From Microcystis aeruginosa FD4 (GTDB taxonomy: Bacteria > Cyanobacteriota > Cyanobacteriia > Cyanobacteriales > Microcystaceae): a stretch of DNA of 64,000 nt. Made by a program: the position numbers and the translations under genes. Location: the NCBI RefSeq assembly GCF_009792235.1, contig NZ_CP046973.1:4464001-4528000 (forward strand). The letters run 5' to 3'. Below, in pieces: positions 18,120 through 25,755 of this stretch (its first letter is position 1; every line of letters starts with the position of its first letter). The notes beneath the pieces are model-generated. The model ran no database searches. It was given only the letters and a program-made list of their open reading frames with translations, and was not told the DNA's origin.

Positions 18120-18929
18120 ATGTCAAAAATTAAAAGTCCCTTGCGTTATCCGGGGGGGAAATCCCGGGCAATTAAGCAAATTCTGCCGCAAATTCCTGTG
18201 AATATTAGGGAATATCGAGAACCTTTTTTTGGTGGTGGTTCTGTGTTTTTTGCTGTTAAGCAACTCTTTGGACAGCAAATAAAAACCTATTGGATTAATG
18301 ACTTAAATTATGATTTATATTGTTTCTGGCAATGCGCTCAAGAAAATATTGAGTTATTGGTAGCAAAAATAACAGAAATTAAACAGAAATATGATAGCGG
18401 ACGAGAATTATTTCAAGATTTGACAAGGGAAGATTTAAAGTTAACCGACTTTGAGAAAGCGGTGCGTTTTTTTATCTTAAATCGGATTACTTTTTCGGGA
18501 ACAGTGGATTCGGGGGGGTATTCTCAAGCAGCTTTTACCAGTAGATTTACTGATTCATCGATAGCCAGATTAACTCAAATTGCGCCGTTATTAGCATCGG
18601 TAACAATTACTAACCAAGACTACGAAGAATTATTATTTGCTGAGGGAAAAGACGTTTTTATCTTTCTCGATCCCCCCTACTATAGTGCCACAAAATCCCG
18701 TTTGTACGGTGTAAGAGGGAATTTACATACCAGCTTCGATCATCAACGTTTTGCCGATAATATGCGTCAATGTCAGGCTAAATGGTTAATTACCTACGAT
18801 GATTGTCCAGAGATACGAAAACTATTTAATTTTGCCCATATTATCGAGTGGAATCTTCAGTATGGCATGAATAATTATAAACAAGGACAGGCAGCAGCGG
18901 GGAGAGAATTAATGATCAAAAATTATTAG
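18120..18929 (+). CDS. D12-class DNA adenine methyltransferase (Dam-like)
   Basis: 269 aa; transfers methyl from SAM to N6 of adenine. Motifs in alpha-class order: motif X SPLRYPGGKSRA (residues 6-17), motif I YREPFFGGGSVF, catalytic motif IV FLDPPYYSA. Complete length for the MethyltransfD12 family. The target is not deducible; many family members methylate GATC. Paired with the gene at 16981; start ATG 18120. Probably protects the host from that enzyme. Confidence 0.88.
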   Translation: MSKIKSPLRYPGGKSRAIKQILPQIPVNIREYREPFFGGGSVFFAVKQLFGQQIKTYWINDLNYDLYCFWQCAQENIELLVAKITEIKQKYDSGRELFQDLTREDLKLTDFEKAVRFFILNRITFSGTVDSGGYSQAAFTSRFTDSSIARLTQIAPLLASVTITNQDYEELLFAEGKDVFIFLDPPYYSATKSRLYGVRGNLHTSFDHQRFADNMRQCQAKWLITYDDCPEIRKLFNFAHIIEWNLQYGMNNYKQGQAAAGRELMIKNY

Positions 18930-19013
18930 TGCCATGCCGAAGGCACTGAGTAGCAGTAAGCTAATTTTATAGGTTGGGTTGACAACTGTTACCCAACACC
19001 CTCGAAAGCAAGA

Positions 19014-19278
19014 GGCTCTTCTAGGTTTTGTGTGAGCATGGTATAATGGTAATACAGAACAGGAGGTGGGTTATGTGGATAAATTTTGATCAACTCCTCG
19101 ATTTACCAAATGTAACAGTGGTCAATTATCAAAAAATTGCTCAGACAATTTCCCTAAAGCTTGCTCTTTTAAATGAAACAATTGAATGTCCGAATTGCCA
19201 TCAAATCTTGGACAGAATCAATCAGACAGAGTATAATCTAGTCAGAGATTTATAATCAAGTCACAAAAAAAACCTTTG
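19014..19278 (+). mobile_element. ISL3-family element, internally deleted remnant
   Basis: Left end GGCTCTTCTAGGTTTTGTGTG (19014-) resembles ISL3 terminal repeats. Downstream TCACAAAAAAAACCT (19260-) looks like a degenerate right end. It contains only the N-terminus of a transposase, so it is non-autonomous or dead. Confidence 0.6.
19073..19255 (+). pseudogene. ISL3-family transposase, N-terminal fragment
   Basis: 60 aa from ATG 19073, behind a strong AGGAGGTGG ribosome-binding site: INFDQLLDLPNVTVVNY, then the zinc-finger start CPNCHQ and NLVRDL. Full ISL3 transposases have about 400 aa, so the catalytic DDE part is missing. Confidence 0.72.
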
Positions 19279-19287
19279 CTTGAACCG

Positions 19288-19863
19288 ATGACGACTTCCT
19301 TGACTCAGGGTATCACCCTTGAAGATTTCCTCAAATTGCCATATTTGGAGGATTCTCCAGCATGGGAATACTTGCATGGAGTCGCAATTCAGAAACCGAT
19401 GCCTAAGACTCGACACTCTATCCTACAAAAACGTCTTTTAGCTGAGGTTGACAGCCACACTGTTGATTATACAGCTTTACCTGAGTTGCGATGTACCTTC
19501 GGCGGGCGTTCGATCGTTCCTGATGTTGCGGTAATTGCATGGAATCGAATTAACCTCAATCAAGCAGGTGAACCGGAGGACGACTTTAGGGAAGCACCTG
19601 ATTGGACTATCGAAATTCTTTCACCGGATCAAAAGGTAAACCGTGTAATTGACAACATTCTACATTGTTTAAAACATGGCAGTAAATTAGGATGGATGCT
19701 TGATCCAGATGATTATTCTGTTTTAATGTTTACGGACCAACAAGAGCCAGAAGTTTGCAGAGGGGATCACCAGCTTAAGGTAATTGCAGGGGTTCAGTTG
19801 ACACTGACTCCACAACAAATCTTTGCATGGCTAAAAGTTGGTCAAGCTAGACAAAGTAAGTAA
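19288..19863 (+). CDS. Uma2-family (DUF820) protein, predicted nuclease fold
   Basis: 191 aa, start ATG 19288 (MTTSLTQGITLEDFLKL); an in-frame TTG at 19276 is less likely. Uma2 proteins adopt the PD-(D/E)xK restriction-endonuclease fold; here the motif is IVPDVAVI...APDWTIEILSP(D), with Asp in VPDV and Glu in EILS. The Lys that normally follows is represented by DQKVNRV. Such genes occur in dozens of copies in cyanobacteria; biological role unknown. Next to an ISL3 remnant. Confidence 0.85.
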   Translation: MTTSLTQGITLEDFLKLPYLEDSPAWEYLHGVAIQKPMPKTRHSILQKRLLAEVDSHTVDYTALPELRCTFGGRSIVPDVAVIAWNRINLNQAGEPEDDFREAPDWTIEILSPDQKVNRVIDNILHCLKHGSKLGWMLDPDDYSVLMFTDQQEPEVCRGDHQLKVIAGVQLTLTPQQIFAWLKVGQARQSK

Positions 19864-19915
19864 AAGTCTGGGGAGAAGCACGAGGACTAATATGAATTGA
19901 TGGGAAATTAAATTT

Positions 19916-20020
19916 ATGTGGGAAGATGAAATTCTTGAAGAATTACACAGAATACGGGAAGAACACGCCAAATCTTTTAATTATGATTTCAAGGCTATAT
20001 TTGCTGAGGCGTTAGATTAG
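19916..20020 (+). CDS. Small hypothetical protein (34 aa), probably truncated
   Basis: ATG 19916 to TAG 20020: MWEDEILEELHRIREEHAKSFNYDFKAIFAEALD. The N-terminal EEIHRIREEHAKSF...D pattern is seen in short cyanobacterial proteins of TA type, usually about 60-70 aa, so the C-terminus may be lost. No partner toxin follows. Confidence 0.45.
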   Translation: MWEDEILEELHRIREEHAKSFNYDFKAIFAEALD

Positions 20021-20071
20021 AGCCTGCCCTGAGCCAAGTCGAAGGGGTGGTACAGCAGTCCCTAAGTCTGG

Positions 20072-20482
20072 TTAATCTTCCAGTTCGATCGCATATTGTT
20101 CGATCCAATCGGTCAATCTGGCGAAACCCTCCTCATAGGTTTCGAGAGCGCCCGCAAGACCGCGAAAGAAAGTGACCGTTTCTGCTTCACTGGCGTTCAA
20201 GCGATAGCCGTTCTTTCGCAAAAAAATTGAAACGGTGGCCAGAGCTATACGTTTATTGCCATCGCAGAAGCAATGATTTTTGATAAAACCGTAGCCATAG
20301 GCCGCCGCTAACTTAAAAATCGATGATTCAGGTTCGTACTGAAAAAAGAATTTTGGCTTATTGACAGTGGATTCCAACAGGGTTGGGTTTAAAACTCCTG
20401 GAGTCCCTCCGGTTCGAGCGATTAAAGTTTCCTGAATCACCTGAACCGCATCACTCGATAACCATTTCGGTTCCTCGATCAT
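20072..20482 (-). CDS. doc: Doc-type (death-on-curing) toxin of the Fic superfamily
   Basis: 136 aa. Fic/Doc active-site motif HCFCDGNKRIAL (H at about residue 70), with Doc-like N-terminus WLSSDAVQVIQETLI. Doc phosphorylates EF-Tu using ATP and stops translation. The gene starts at ATG 20482, overlapping by one base the stop of the upstream AbrB-like antitoxin (TAATG), so the pair is translationally coupled. The motif has Cys rather than Pro/Ala at HxFxD positions but all catalytic residues are present. Confidence 0.9.
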   Translation of the reverse strand: MIEEPKWLSSDAVQVIQETLIARTGGTPGVLNPTLLESTVNKPKFFFQYEPESSIFKLAAAYGYGFIKNHCFCDGNKRIALATVSIFLRKNGYRLNASEAETVTFFRGLAGALETYEEGFARLTDWIEQYAIELED

Positions 20483-20706
20483 TATTTGGCGAGTTCCTTA
20501 AAGGCGTTGCGGTACTGAGAGTAAGTATCTTCAAAAGCTTTCATGGTTTCTTCAAAATCGGGATCAAAGCCAGAAATTCTGTATCCATCTGGCGATTCCG
20601 TGATATAAATCTGATCTCCTTCCTCTACGTTCAGTCGGGATAAAACCTCTTTCGGTAAGATCACACCTATGGAATTGCCGATTTTTCGGAGCGTTAGACT
20701 TGTCAT
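20482..20706 (-). CDS. AbrB/MazE-type antitoxin for Doc
   Basis: 74 aa. N-terminal SpoVT-AbrB swapped-hairpin DNA-binding domain (LTLRKIGNSIGVILPKEVLSRLNVEEGDQIYI); the acidic C-terminal tail presumably binds and neutralises the toxin. First gene of the TA operon. Three GTTAT(G/A)AC half-sites lie upstream and may be its own operator. The AbrB-plus-Doc combination differs from the classical Phd-Doc pair. Confidence 0.86.
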   Translation of the reverse strand: MTSLTLRKIGNSIGVILPKEVLSRLNVEEGDQIYITESPDGYRISGFDPDFEETMKAFEDTYSQYRNAFKELAK

Positions 20707-20751
20707 AACCTATGACCTTCCGTAATTATGTTATGACAAATGTTATAACAT
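20702..20751. promoter_or_regulatory. Candidate operator of the antitoxin/doc module
   Basis: GTCATAAC (20702-20709, overlapping the start codon) and GTTATGAC (20730-20737) form an inverted pair. A further perfect 12-bp palindrome ATGTTATAACAT spans 20740-20751. Palindromes at the 5' end of a TA operon are the usual site of antitoxin autorepression. Confidence 0.5.
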
Positions 20752-20823
20752 AACTAACTGCCCAAACGGAATTTTTTTAGAGAAAGACGTTGCCCTCTTA
20801 TTGACGAGTAGAACAAAAGTATC

Positions 20824-21021
20824 GTGAAAGTTAACGGTAACGGACAGGCCAAGATGCCGAACCGGCTGTGCCGTTACACGCGAGAGGAACAGGAAAAAAT
20901 ATTAGACACCCATCCCTTCTTTACTGGCATCTGTCCCGATTGTAAACATATCTTTACCACCAGTCCGGCCCCGCGAGAGCCTTGGCAATGCCCGGAATGC
21001 GGCTGGAGAGAGAAAGATTAG
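20824..21021 (+). CDS. Small zinc-ribbon protein, hypothetical
   Basis: 65 aa from GTG 20824, or 55 aa from ATG 20854 (MPNRLCRYT). Has two CPxC knuckles, GICPDCKHIF and WQCPECGWRE, 17 residues apart, a rubredoxin/zinc-ribbon arrangement. The sequence TREEQEKILDTHPFFTG is unfamiliar. Convergent with the truncated RT gene, its stop 15 bases from that of the RT, close to the apparent RT breakpoint. Confidence 0.6.
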   Translation: MKVNGNGQAKMPNRLCRYTREEQEKILDTHPFFTGICPDCKHIFTTSPAPREPWQCPECGWREKD

Positions 21022-21036
21022 TCGAAGTAAGAAGAT

Positions 21037-21714
21037 TTAACCCGAACTTCGGTGCGAAAGAGAATGATCGAGTCCATTAAGATAAATATTAGCAAAAAAC
21101 TGACTGGTTAAATTACCGATGGGCAGACCTCTTTTTCGTTCTAAAGGAGTCAGCAAGTCATCGCTGGGGAAGTAATCGATGACAGTTTCCTGTTCGTTGC
21201 TATTATCGATAATAGTATCGATCAACCAGAGGGTATCGGGACATTTAATTTTGCGCCGTATCAGTCCCTTAAGGATTTCATGGTCGAGGGAAGGAAAGTA
21301 TTTCTTGATGTCGCACTGAAGGATATAAGAGCTAGAGCGGGCAAAGCGGATGAATCGCCTCAAAGCTCTATGAGTTCCAAATCCAACCCGATTGGCATAG
21401 GAATCATGAATAAAAGTGCGCTCGAAAATAGGAGCAATGATATTACATAGAGCGTGATGGACTACTCTATCCCGATAAGGTGCGGCCGATATCAGGCGAC
21501 TTTTGGGGTCTATGATGTGGAAGGTTCGATAGGCTCCAGGATGATAATTTTTATCCTTTAGCTCCCTTTGCAATTGCATCAGTTCCCTTTCCAGATTAAA
21601 ATTAAAATCTAGAACGTTATCCCTAAAACGCTTGCCCGATTGTGCTTTACGAGCGGCAAGAAATAGATTATCAAATTCGATAATTTGGGAATAGAGATTA
21701 CCGTAACGCTTCAT
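21037..21714 (-). pseudogene. DGR-type reverse transcriptase, truncated before the catalytic YxDD motif
   Basis: 225 aa. N-terminal and palm motifs match DGR (group II intron-like) RTs: [31 protein letters not shown], motif [17 protein letters not shown] (first catalytic Asp D135), and [24 protein letters not shown]. After GLDH the sequence switches to SLSHRSSG and stops, whereas family members continue with the YxDD motif C and a thumb (about 330-400 aa total). No remainder was found in other frames downstream. As it stands it cannot be catalytically active. It follows avd by 25 bases. Confidence 0.85.
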
Positions 21715-21739
21715 TTAAATTTCCGATGATAACAATAAA

Positions 21740-22093
21740 TTAATCTGGTTTCGCTTCTCGTTCACGTTGGGTTTTAATCCAGTTGCCTAATTCTCCTCCC
21801 AATTCATCAATTAACTGACTGACGTATTCATAGCGTTTCAGATCGATCAACTTAAAATCTAATAACAGTCGGTTCTGATGTCTGAGAACAGCTAATTCGG
21901 TATTGATATATTCAAGTTTGGCAAGCTTACTTTTGGCAAATTTAGCCCTGATTAAATTCTCTAATATGTTATAAAGTTGGTTGATTACCCTGTCCCCTAT
22001 CGTGAACTTGTGAACCCTGGGAAAACGCTCTATAATCGGAACGTACCACTTTACCAAATCATAACACTTTTGAATCACCGATAATTCTTTCAT
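21740..22093 (-). CDS. avd: Avd, accessory variability determinant of a DGR
   Basis: 117 aa four-helix-bundle protein: MKELSVIQKCYDLVKWYVP, then FTIGDRVINQLYNILENLI and LDFKLIDLKRYEYVSQLI, matching the bAvd family. Avd forms a positively charged pentameric barrel that binds the DGR RT and template RNA and is needed for mutagenic cDNA synthesis. Intact, unlike its RT partner. It lies 560 bases downstream of the target gene and 25 bases upstream of the RT gene. Confidence 0.9.
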   Translation of the reverse strand: MKELSVIQKCYDLVKWYVPIIERFPRVHKFTIGDRVINQLYNILENLIRAKFAKSKLAKLEYINTELAVLRHQNRLLLDFKLIDLKRYEYVSQLIDELGGELGNWIKTQREREAKPD

Positions 22094-22653
22094 TGCCTTA
22101 ATAACTGAACTTCCCCCGTATAAACATACTAGCTATGGCTAAAAGTCTTACAGAGCCTGAGTTAAAGCAATATAATACTAATGGACTACTGGACACAAAA
22201 TCCTGAAGTCCTTACGCAGATAGGGTTTGAGGCAAAATTTTTCAAATTTGACCTTTCGACCATTATAGCTTGTTTCGGGGCAGAAAACCAGCAAAAACAT
22301 GGCTACAGAGCGAATCCCTTACTCTAGAGATTAATGACACTATCTGTTAAAATCAGGTTAGCGATCACTATACAGCCAACTCTAGGTCATCGCTCTACTC
22401 CAGATACAGTCAACGGTACAGCCATTTTCAAGCGAAAAATGTACCCAGTAGCCCCTTTTCAATTTTTTCTGAGAAGCGACCTGCGGTAAGGGTTTTGTTA
22501 ATTTTTTAGTATTTCTGTATGGGGGAAGTCCAGTAATAAAATTTAACATTAACGCCAATTTTCCGCAAAAAATCGACCCGCCGTGAGGCGGGAAAGAAAA
22601 GAAAAGAGAAAAAATAGGGAATGAGGGTAAAAAGGGAAAAAAGAGAAAAAGGG
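22094..22653. other. Spacer between DGR target gene and avd; no template repeat found
   Basis: The usual location of a DGR template repeat. I compared it by eye on both strands with the variable region and found no similar stretch. It contains TAGGGTTTGAGGCAAAATTT (22208-), which resembles the MITE end at 33244, a polypurine tract (22593-22650, plus strand) and a GC hairpin (22577-22592). Insertion or deletion here may have removed the template. Confidence 0.55.
22577..22592 (-). terminator. GC hairpin downstream of the DGR target gene (terminator or IMH-type hairpin)
   Basis: CCCGCC-GTGA-GGCGGG: a 6-bp perfect stem with a 4-base loop, 62 bases after the target gene stop. On the minus strand it is followed by TCGATTTTTTG, so it fits a rho-independent terminator. 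A short GC stem with a 4-base loop downstream of the variable region is also what DGR target-recognition hairpins look like, although here it is separated by a polypyrimidine tract. Confidence 0.6.
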
Positions 22654-25600
22654 TTACAGAGTCCTCCCGGCACCGCACACCACGCGAAAACTGACGGTGT
22701 TGTCGTAGGCGCGGCGGTAGTTGTAGAATCGGTAAGCGGAACGGCAGTAATAGGGATTGAGGTACCAAGAACCGCCCCGCAGAGGAGAACAATTATCATT
22801 CCCATTTTCTATCCAGACACTGCCATCCGTCGGCGCACCATCATAATTATCATGCCAGTCATCAGCGCACCATTCCCAAACATTGCCGTGCATATCGTAC
22901 AAACCGAAGGCATTGGGGGGAAATTGTCCCACGGGAGTCGTTTCTTCTCGATCTTCTCCTTTGGGTTCATCTGCATAAGTTTTAGTAGCATTATAATTAG
23001 CTAAATCTCCCGTGATAGTTTCCCCAAAGTGAAAGGCTGTTGTTGTCCCCGCTCTACAGGCATATTCCCATTCTGCTTCGCTCGGTAGCCGGTATTCCCT
23101 TCCCGTCAACTTGGATAATCTCCCACAGAACTCGATCGCATCGTACCAGTTGACTTTTTCCACGGGACGGCGATCGCTATCGGGACGGTCTTTAAAATAG
23201 GCTGGGTTAGATTCAAGGTCTTGTTTAACTTTTAAATCGGCACGGGAGGCGATCGCTTGCCACTGCGCTTGGGTAATGGGATATTTACCCATGTAGAAAG
23301 AGGGAAGGGTAACTTGATGTTGATGTTTTTCCCGGCTAAAGTACTGCCAATCAAATTTCTTCACCAGTCTTTCGATTTCCTCGTCTTCTGTTCCCATCAT
23401 AAATTCGCCACCTGGGATGGCAACCAGATCGAGAATAACTTCGCCAGAGAGAGTTTCAGTGAAATATTGCGCTTGTTTAAGCTCTTGTTTGATTTCTTTG
23501 CCCCTACTGTTGATGGTAATAGTTTCAAACTCAAATTGATCTTCACTTCCTTGTGCCAAAGATTGAACAGTTCTAAATGATCCTCTAGAAGCCAAAGCTG
23601 CAATGGCATTTCTCACTAAATCTTCTCCCTCTCGATCTTGATTTCTTTGGGCGGCTGAAGCAGCCAAGCGCAATCTAACTAAAGGGTCTTGATTCGCTTC
23701 AATCCAGCGCCAATAAGGACTTAATGAAGCTGTCATCCTCGCACTGCGACAGATTTGCTCTGAACTCAATTCACTCTCATAGCCCCATTGAAGAAACAAG
23801 ATTAAATTTGAATTTTCTTGCAGAAGTAATTGCTGTCCCTTTTTATCATCTTTATTATCAAAAAGCCTGAGAACTATGTCACAGAAATTGCTATAATAAA
23901 AATCTAAAACAAGAGGCGCAAGATCGTCAATTCCTCTTCCTTGCTGCAATTTACTTTTTGCGTAAGTGCGGGCAGGTTCGGGTAAAGTTAATCTCCAGTC
24001 AGAAGCAGTAAGAGACTTTTCTGCCATTGAAAACTTAAGCAACTCCCCCAAAGCTTTCTGACCACTTCTTCCCCCAATAGCTCTAGCCAAATCACGACTC
24101 AAGCCACTCGGAAAGAAAGCCAATAAAGGAAATATATCTTGACCCTCTACCGATAACACTTCAAAAGAACGCTCTAAAGTTATTCGCAAGCTTCTTTCTT
24201 TTCTTTCTTCCGAAGAATAAGAATCAAGAATTTCCATCGGTTCAATGTTTAATTCTTCACACAATATCTTGAGAGTAAATTGATTTTCTCTCATATAAGA
24301 TGCCGCTAGTTTTATAGGTAAGGGATAACCATCAAGAAACTTGATTAAAAGATTAAAATCTTCCTCCAAATCTTCATTATCTCCCCATTGAGCTTGTGAG
24401 GGAGCATACTTTCTAAATATTTTTATTGTTTCTGATACTCCCATACTGCAAACTTCTTCTTGATGGCAATAAAGAATGTCCCTGACTAGAGAATCACGGG
24501 AAGTCAGCAGCAATCTTAAATTAGGACATTGTTCTAATAGCAAGTTCAAAAGGTCAATTAGTTCATTGGATTCTTTCTCAATCAATCTATCCAAATCATC
24601 GAGAATCAAAAAAATCCTACTATTTCTTAATTCTCTCTCTAAAACAAAACTCTTTAATCCAAGACTCTGTTGAACTTTAGTAATTAGCGTTCCTACAGAA
24701 TCAGTATCGCGCAAACTAATAAACCAAACTCCATCACGATAGCGTTCTCGTTCATGTAACCACCTACCAATGGCATAAGCTAAGGCTGTTTTGCCTATTC
24801 CTCCCATACCATGCAGGGCAAGACAGCGTTGTTCTTTTTCTACCAGAACTTTAATTACTTGATGTATTTCTTGTCTGCGTCCGACAAAGTTGGGATCGTC
24901 ACGGGAAATATTAGTATTTGACCACTGGGGATAGATAACACTGCGAGAATTGGCTGGTTCTATGATCAGTGATTTATTGTGGGAAGATTGGGGTAATAAT
25001 CGAAATTTAAAAGCTTCATCGAAATTAACTCCTAGCTCAAAAGTTTCAGCGTTAAAGATTGTTTTTAATTTATCATCAAGTTTAACTGCATTGCGACTCA
25101 CTAAAAAAGCATTAACAATCTCATCTTGATTGAATAATGCTTGATAAAGTCGTTGCGAGAAGCATCGGGCCGCTACATCGAGAATTTTATCCTCAGCGTC
25201 AATTCCTATCACATGAGGCACTCCAGCTTTAACAAAAGCTAGGGCTAGTTTTTCTGAATGACAGGCATTTAATAAAGCTAATTGACAAGGTGGTTGCTTC
25301 TGATTTGATAAAGCAATTTCTAGTTCTTTTTCAGTAAAAGAACGAGTAATTCCCACCTCATCTTCTAACACTAGGGCTGTACTATCCACCTCTCTCATTC
25401 CATGACCAATGAAATGAATAATTAGTGGTTTGACCCGACTGGAAAAGGCATCTTGCAGCGTCTTGGATGTGGCTACTTTAACTACTATCTCCACTGCTAT
25501 AGGATGAGATATATCCTCTAATACTGAAGCGATCGCTTCAATTTCTGGCTGAATTGCTAAATTCTCTACTGGTTCTAAGTCTTCTTTGAGTAGAGGGGCT

Positions 25601-25755
25601 GAAAATAAGATGAGAATTTGATTACTGAAGGAATTATCTTGTCGAGTAACTTTTTCTTCCCCTGTAATAACAGGATATAAGGAATTATCTTGTCGAGTAA
25701 CTTTTTCTTCCCCTGTAATAACAGGATATTTTGTGACTACTTGCGAGACAACCAT
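22654..25755 (-). CDS. CHAT protease - NB-ARC (STAND) - FGE/C-type-lectin protein, DGR target
   Basis: 1033 aa. Residues about 45-235: CHAT (caspase-like) domain with catalytic His in IIHFIGHG (H118) and Cys in LLNACHSEK (C165). About 290-560: NB-ARC/STAND NTPase with Walker A GMGGIGKT (316-323), Walker B FLILDDLD and sensor LLLTSRD. About 560-760: helical linker. About 770-1033: FGE-sulfatase domain with C-type-lectin fold (PGGEFMMGTEDE, LPSEAEWEYACRAGT, GNVWEWCADDW, LRGGSW), ending in a DGR variable region. The likely logic is ligand sensing by the lectin, NTP-driven oligomerisation and protease activation, as proposed for NTP-dependent conflict systems. The start overlaps the upstream gene by 19 bases. 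A 17-residue tandem duplication lies at residues 10-43. Confidence 0.9.
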   Translation of the reverse strand: MVVSQVVTKYPVITGEEKVTRQDNSLYPVITGEEKVTRQDNSFSNQILILFSAPLLKEDLEPVENLAIQPEIEAIASVLEDISHPIAVEIVVKVATSKTLQDAFSSRVKPLIIHFIGHGMREVDSTALVLEDEVGITRSFTEKELEIALSNQKQPPCQLALLNACHSEKLALAFVKAGVPHVIGIDAEDKILDVAARCFSQRLYQALFNQDEIVNAFLVSRNAVKLDDKLKTIFNAETFELGVNFDEAFKFRLLPQSSHNKSLIIEPANSRSVIYPQWSNTNISRDDPNFVGRRQEIHQVIKVLVEKEQRCLALHGMGGIGKTALAYAIGRWLHERERYRDGVWFISLRDTDSVGTLITKVQQSLGLKSFVLERELRNSRIFLILDDLDRLIEKESNELIDLLNLLLEQCPNLRLLLTSRDSLVRDILYCHQEEVCSMGVSETIKIFRKYAPSQAQWGDNEDLEEDFNLLIKFLDGYPLPIKLAASYMRENQFTLKILCEELNIEPMEILDSYSSEERKERSLRITLERSFEVLSVEGQDIFPLLAFFPSGLSRDLARAIGGRSGQKALGELLKFSMAEKSLTASDWRLTLPEPARTYAKSKLQQGRGIDDLAPLVLDFYYSNFCDIVLRLFDNKDDKKGQQLLLQENSNLILFLQWGYESELSSEQICRSARMTASLSPYWRWIEANQDPLVRLRLAASAAQRNQDREGEDLVRNAIAALASRGSFRTVQSLAQGSEDQFEFETITINSRGKEIKQELKQAQYFTETLSGEVILDLVAIPGGEFMMGTEDEEIERLVKKFDWQYFSREKHQHQVTLPSFYMGKYPITQAQWQAIASRADLKVKQDLESNPAYFKDRPDSDRRPVEKVNWYDAIEFCGRLSKLTGREYRLPSEAEWEYACRAGTTTAFHFGETITGDLANYNATKTYADEPKGEDREETTPVGQFPPNAFGLYDMHGNVWEWCADDWHDNYDGAPTDGSVWIENGNDNCSPLRGGSWYLNPYYCRSAYRFYNYRRAYDNTVSFRVVCGAGRTL
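22666..22782 (-). repeat. DGR variable region (VR) in the FGE domain
   Basis: Encodes the end of the protein after LRGGSW. Variable-looking codons are almost all NNC or NNT: TAC, CTC, AAT, TAT, TAC, TTC, TAC, AAC, TAC, TAC, GAC, AAC, ACC. That is the pattern produced when AAC/AAT template codons are adenine-mutagenised at their first two positions. Invariant codons for CRS, RR, SFRVV lie between, and the block ends in a GC-rich stretch (GTGGTGTGCGGTGCCGGGAG), as expected for an initiation-of-mutagenic-homing site. Confidence 0.75.
25658..25732 (-). repeat. 51-bp tandem duplication in the N-terminus of the CHAT gene
   Basis: Two nearly identical 51-bp units encode YPVITGEEKVTRQDNS(L/F) twice (protein residues 10-43). 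The length is a multiple of three, so the frame is kept. The duplicated segment precedes the CHAT core and is presumably unstructured. Confidence 0.85.

Noticed and set aside
22382..22805. Minus-strand open frames overlapping the end of the DGR target gene
   Set aside because: They are the target gene read in other frames, extended through the polypyrimidine tract.
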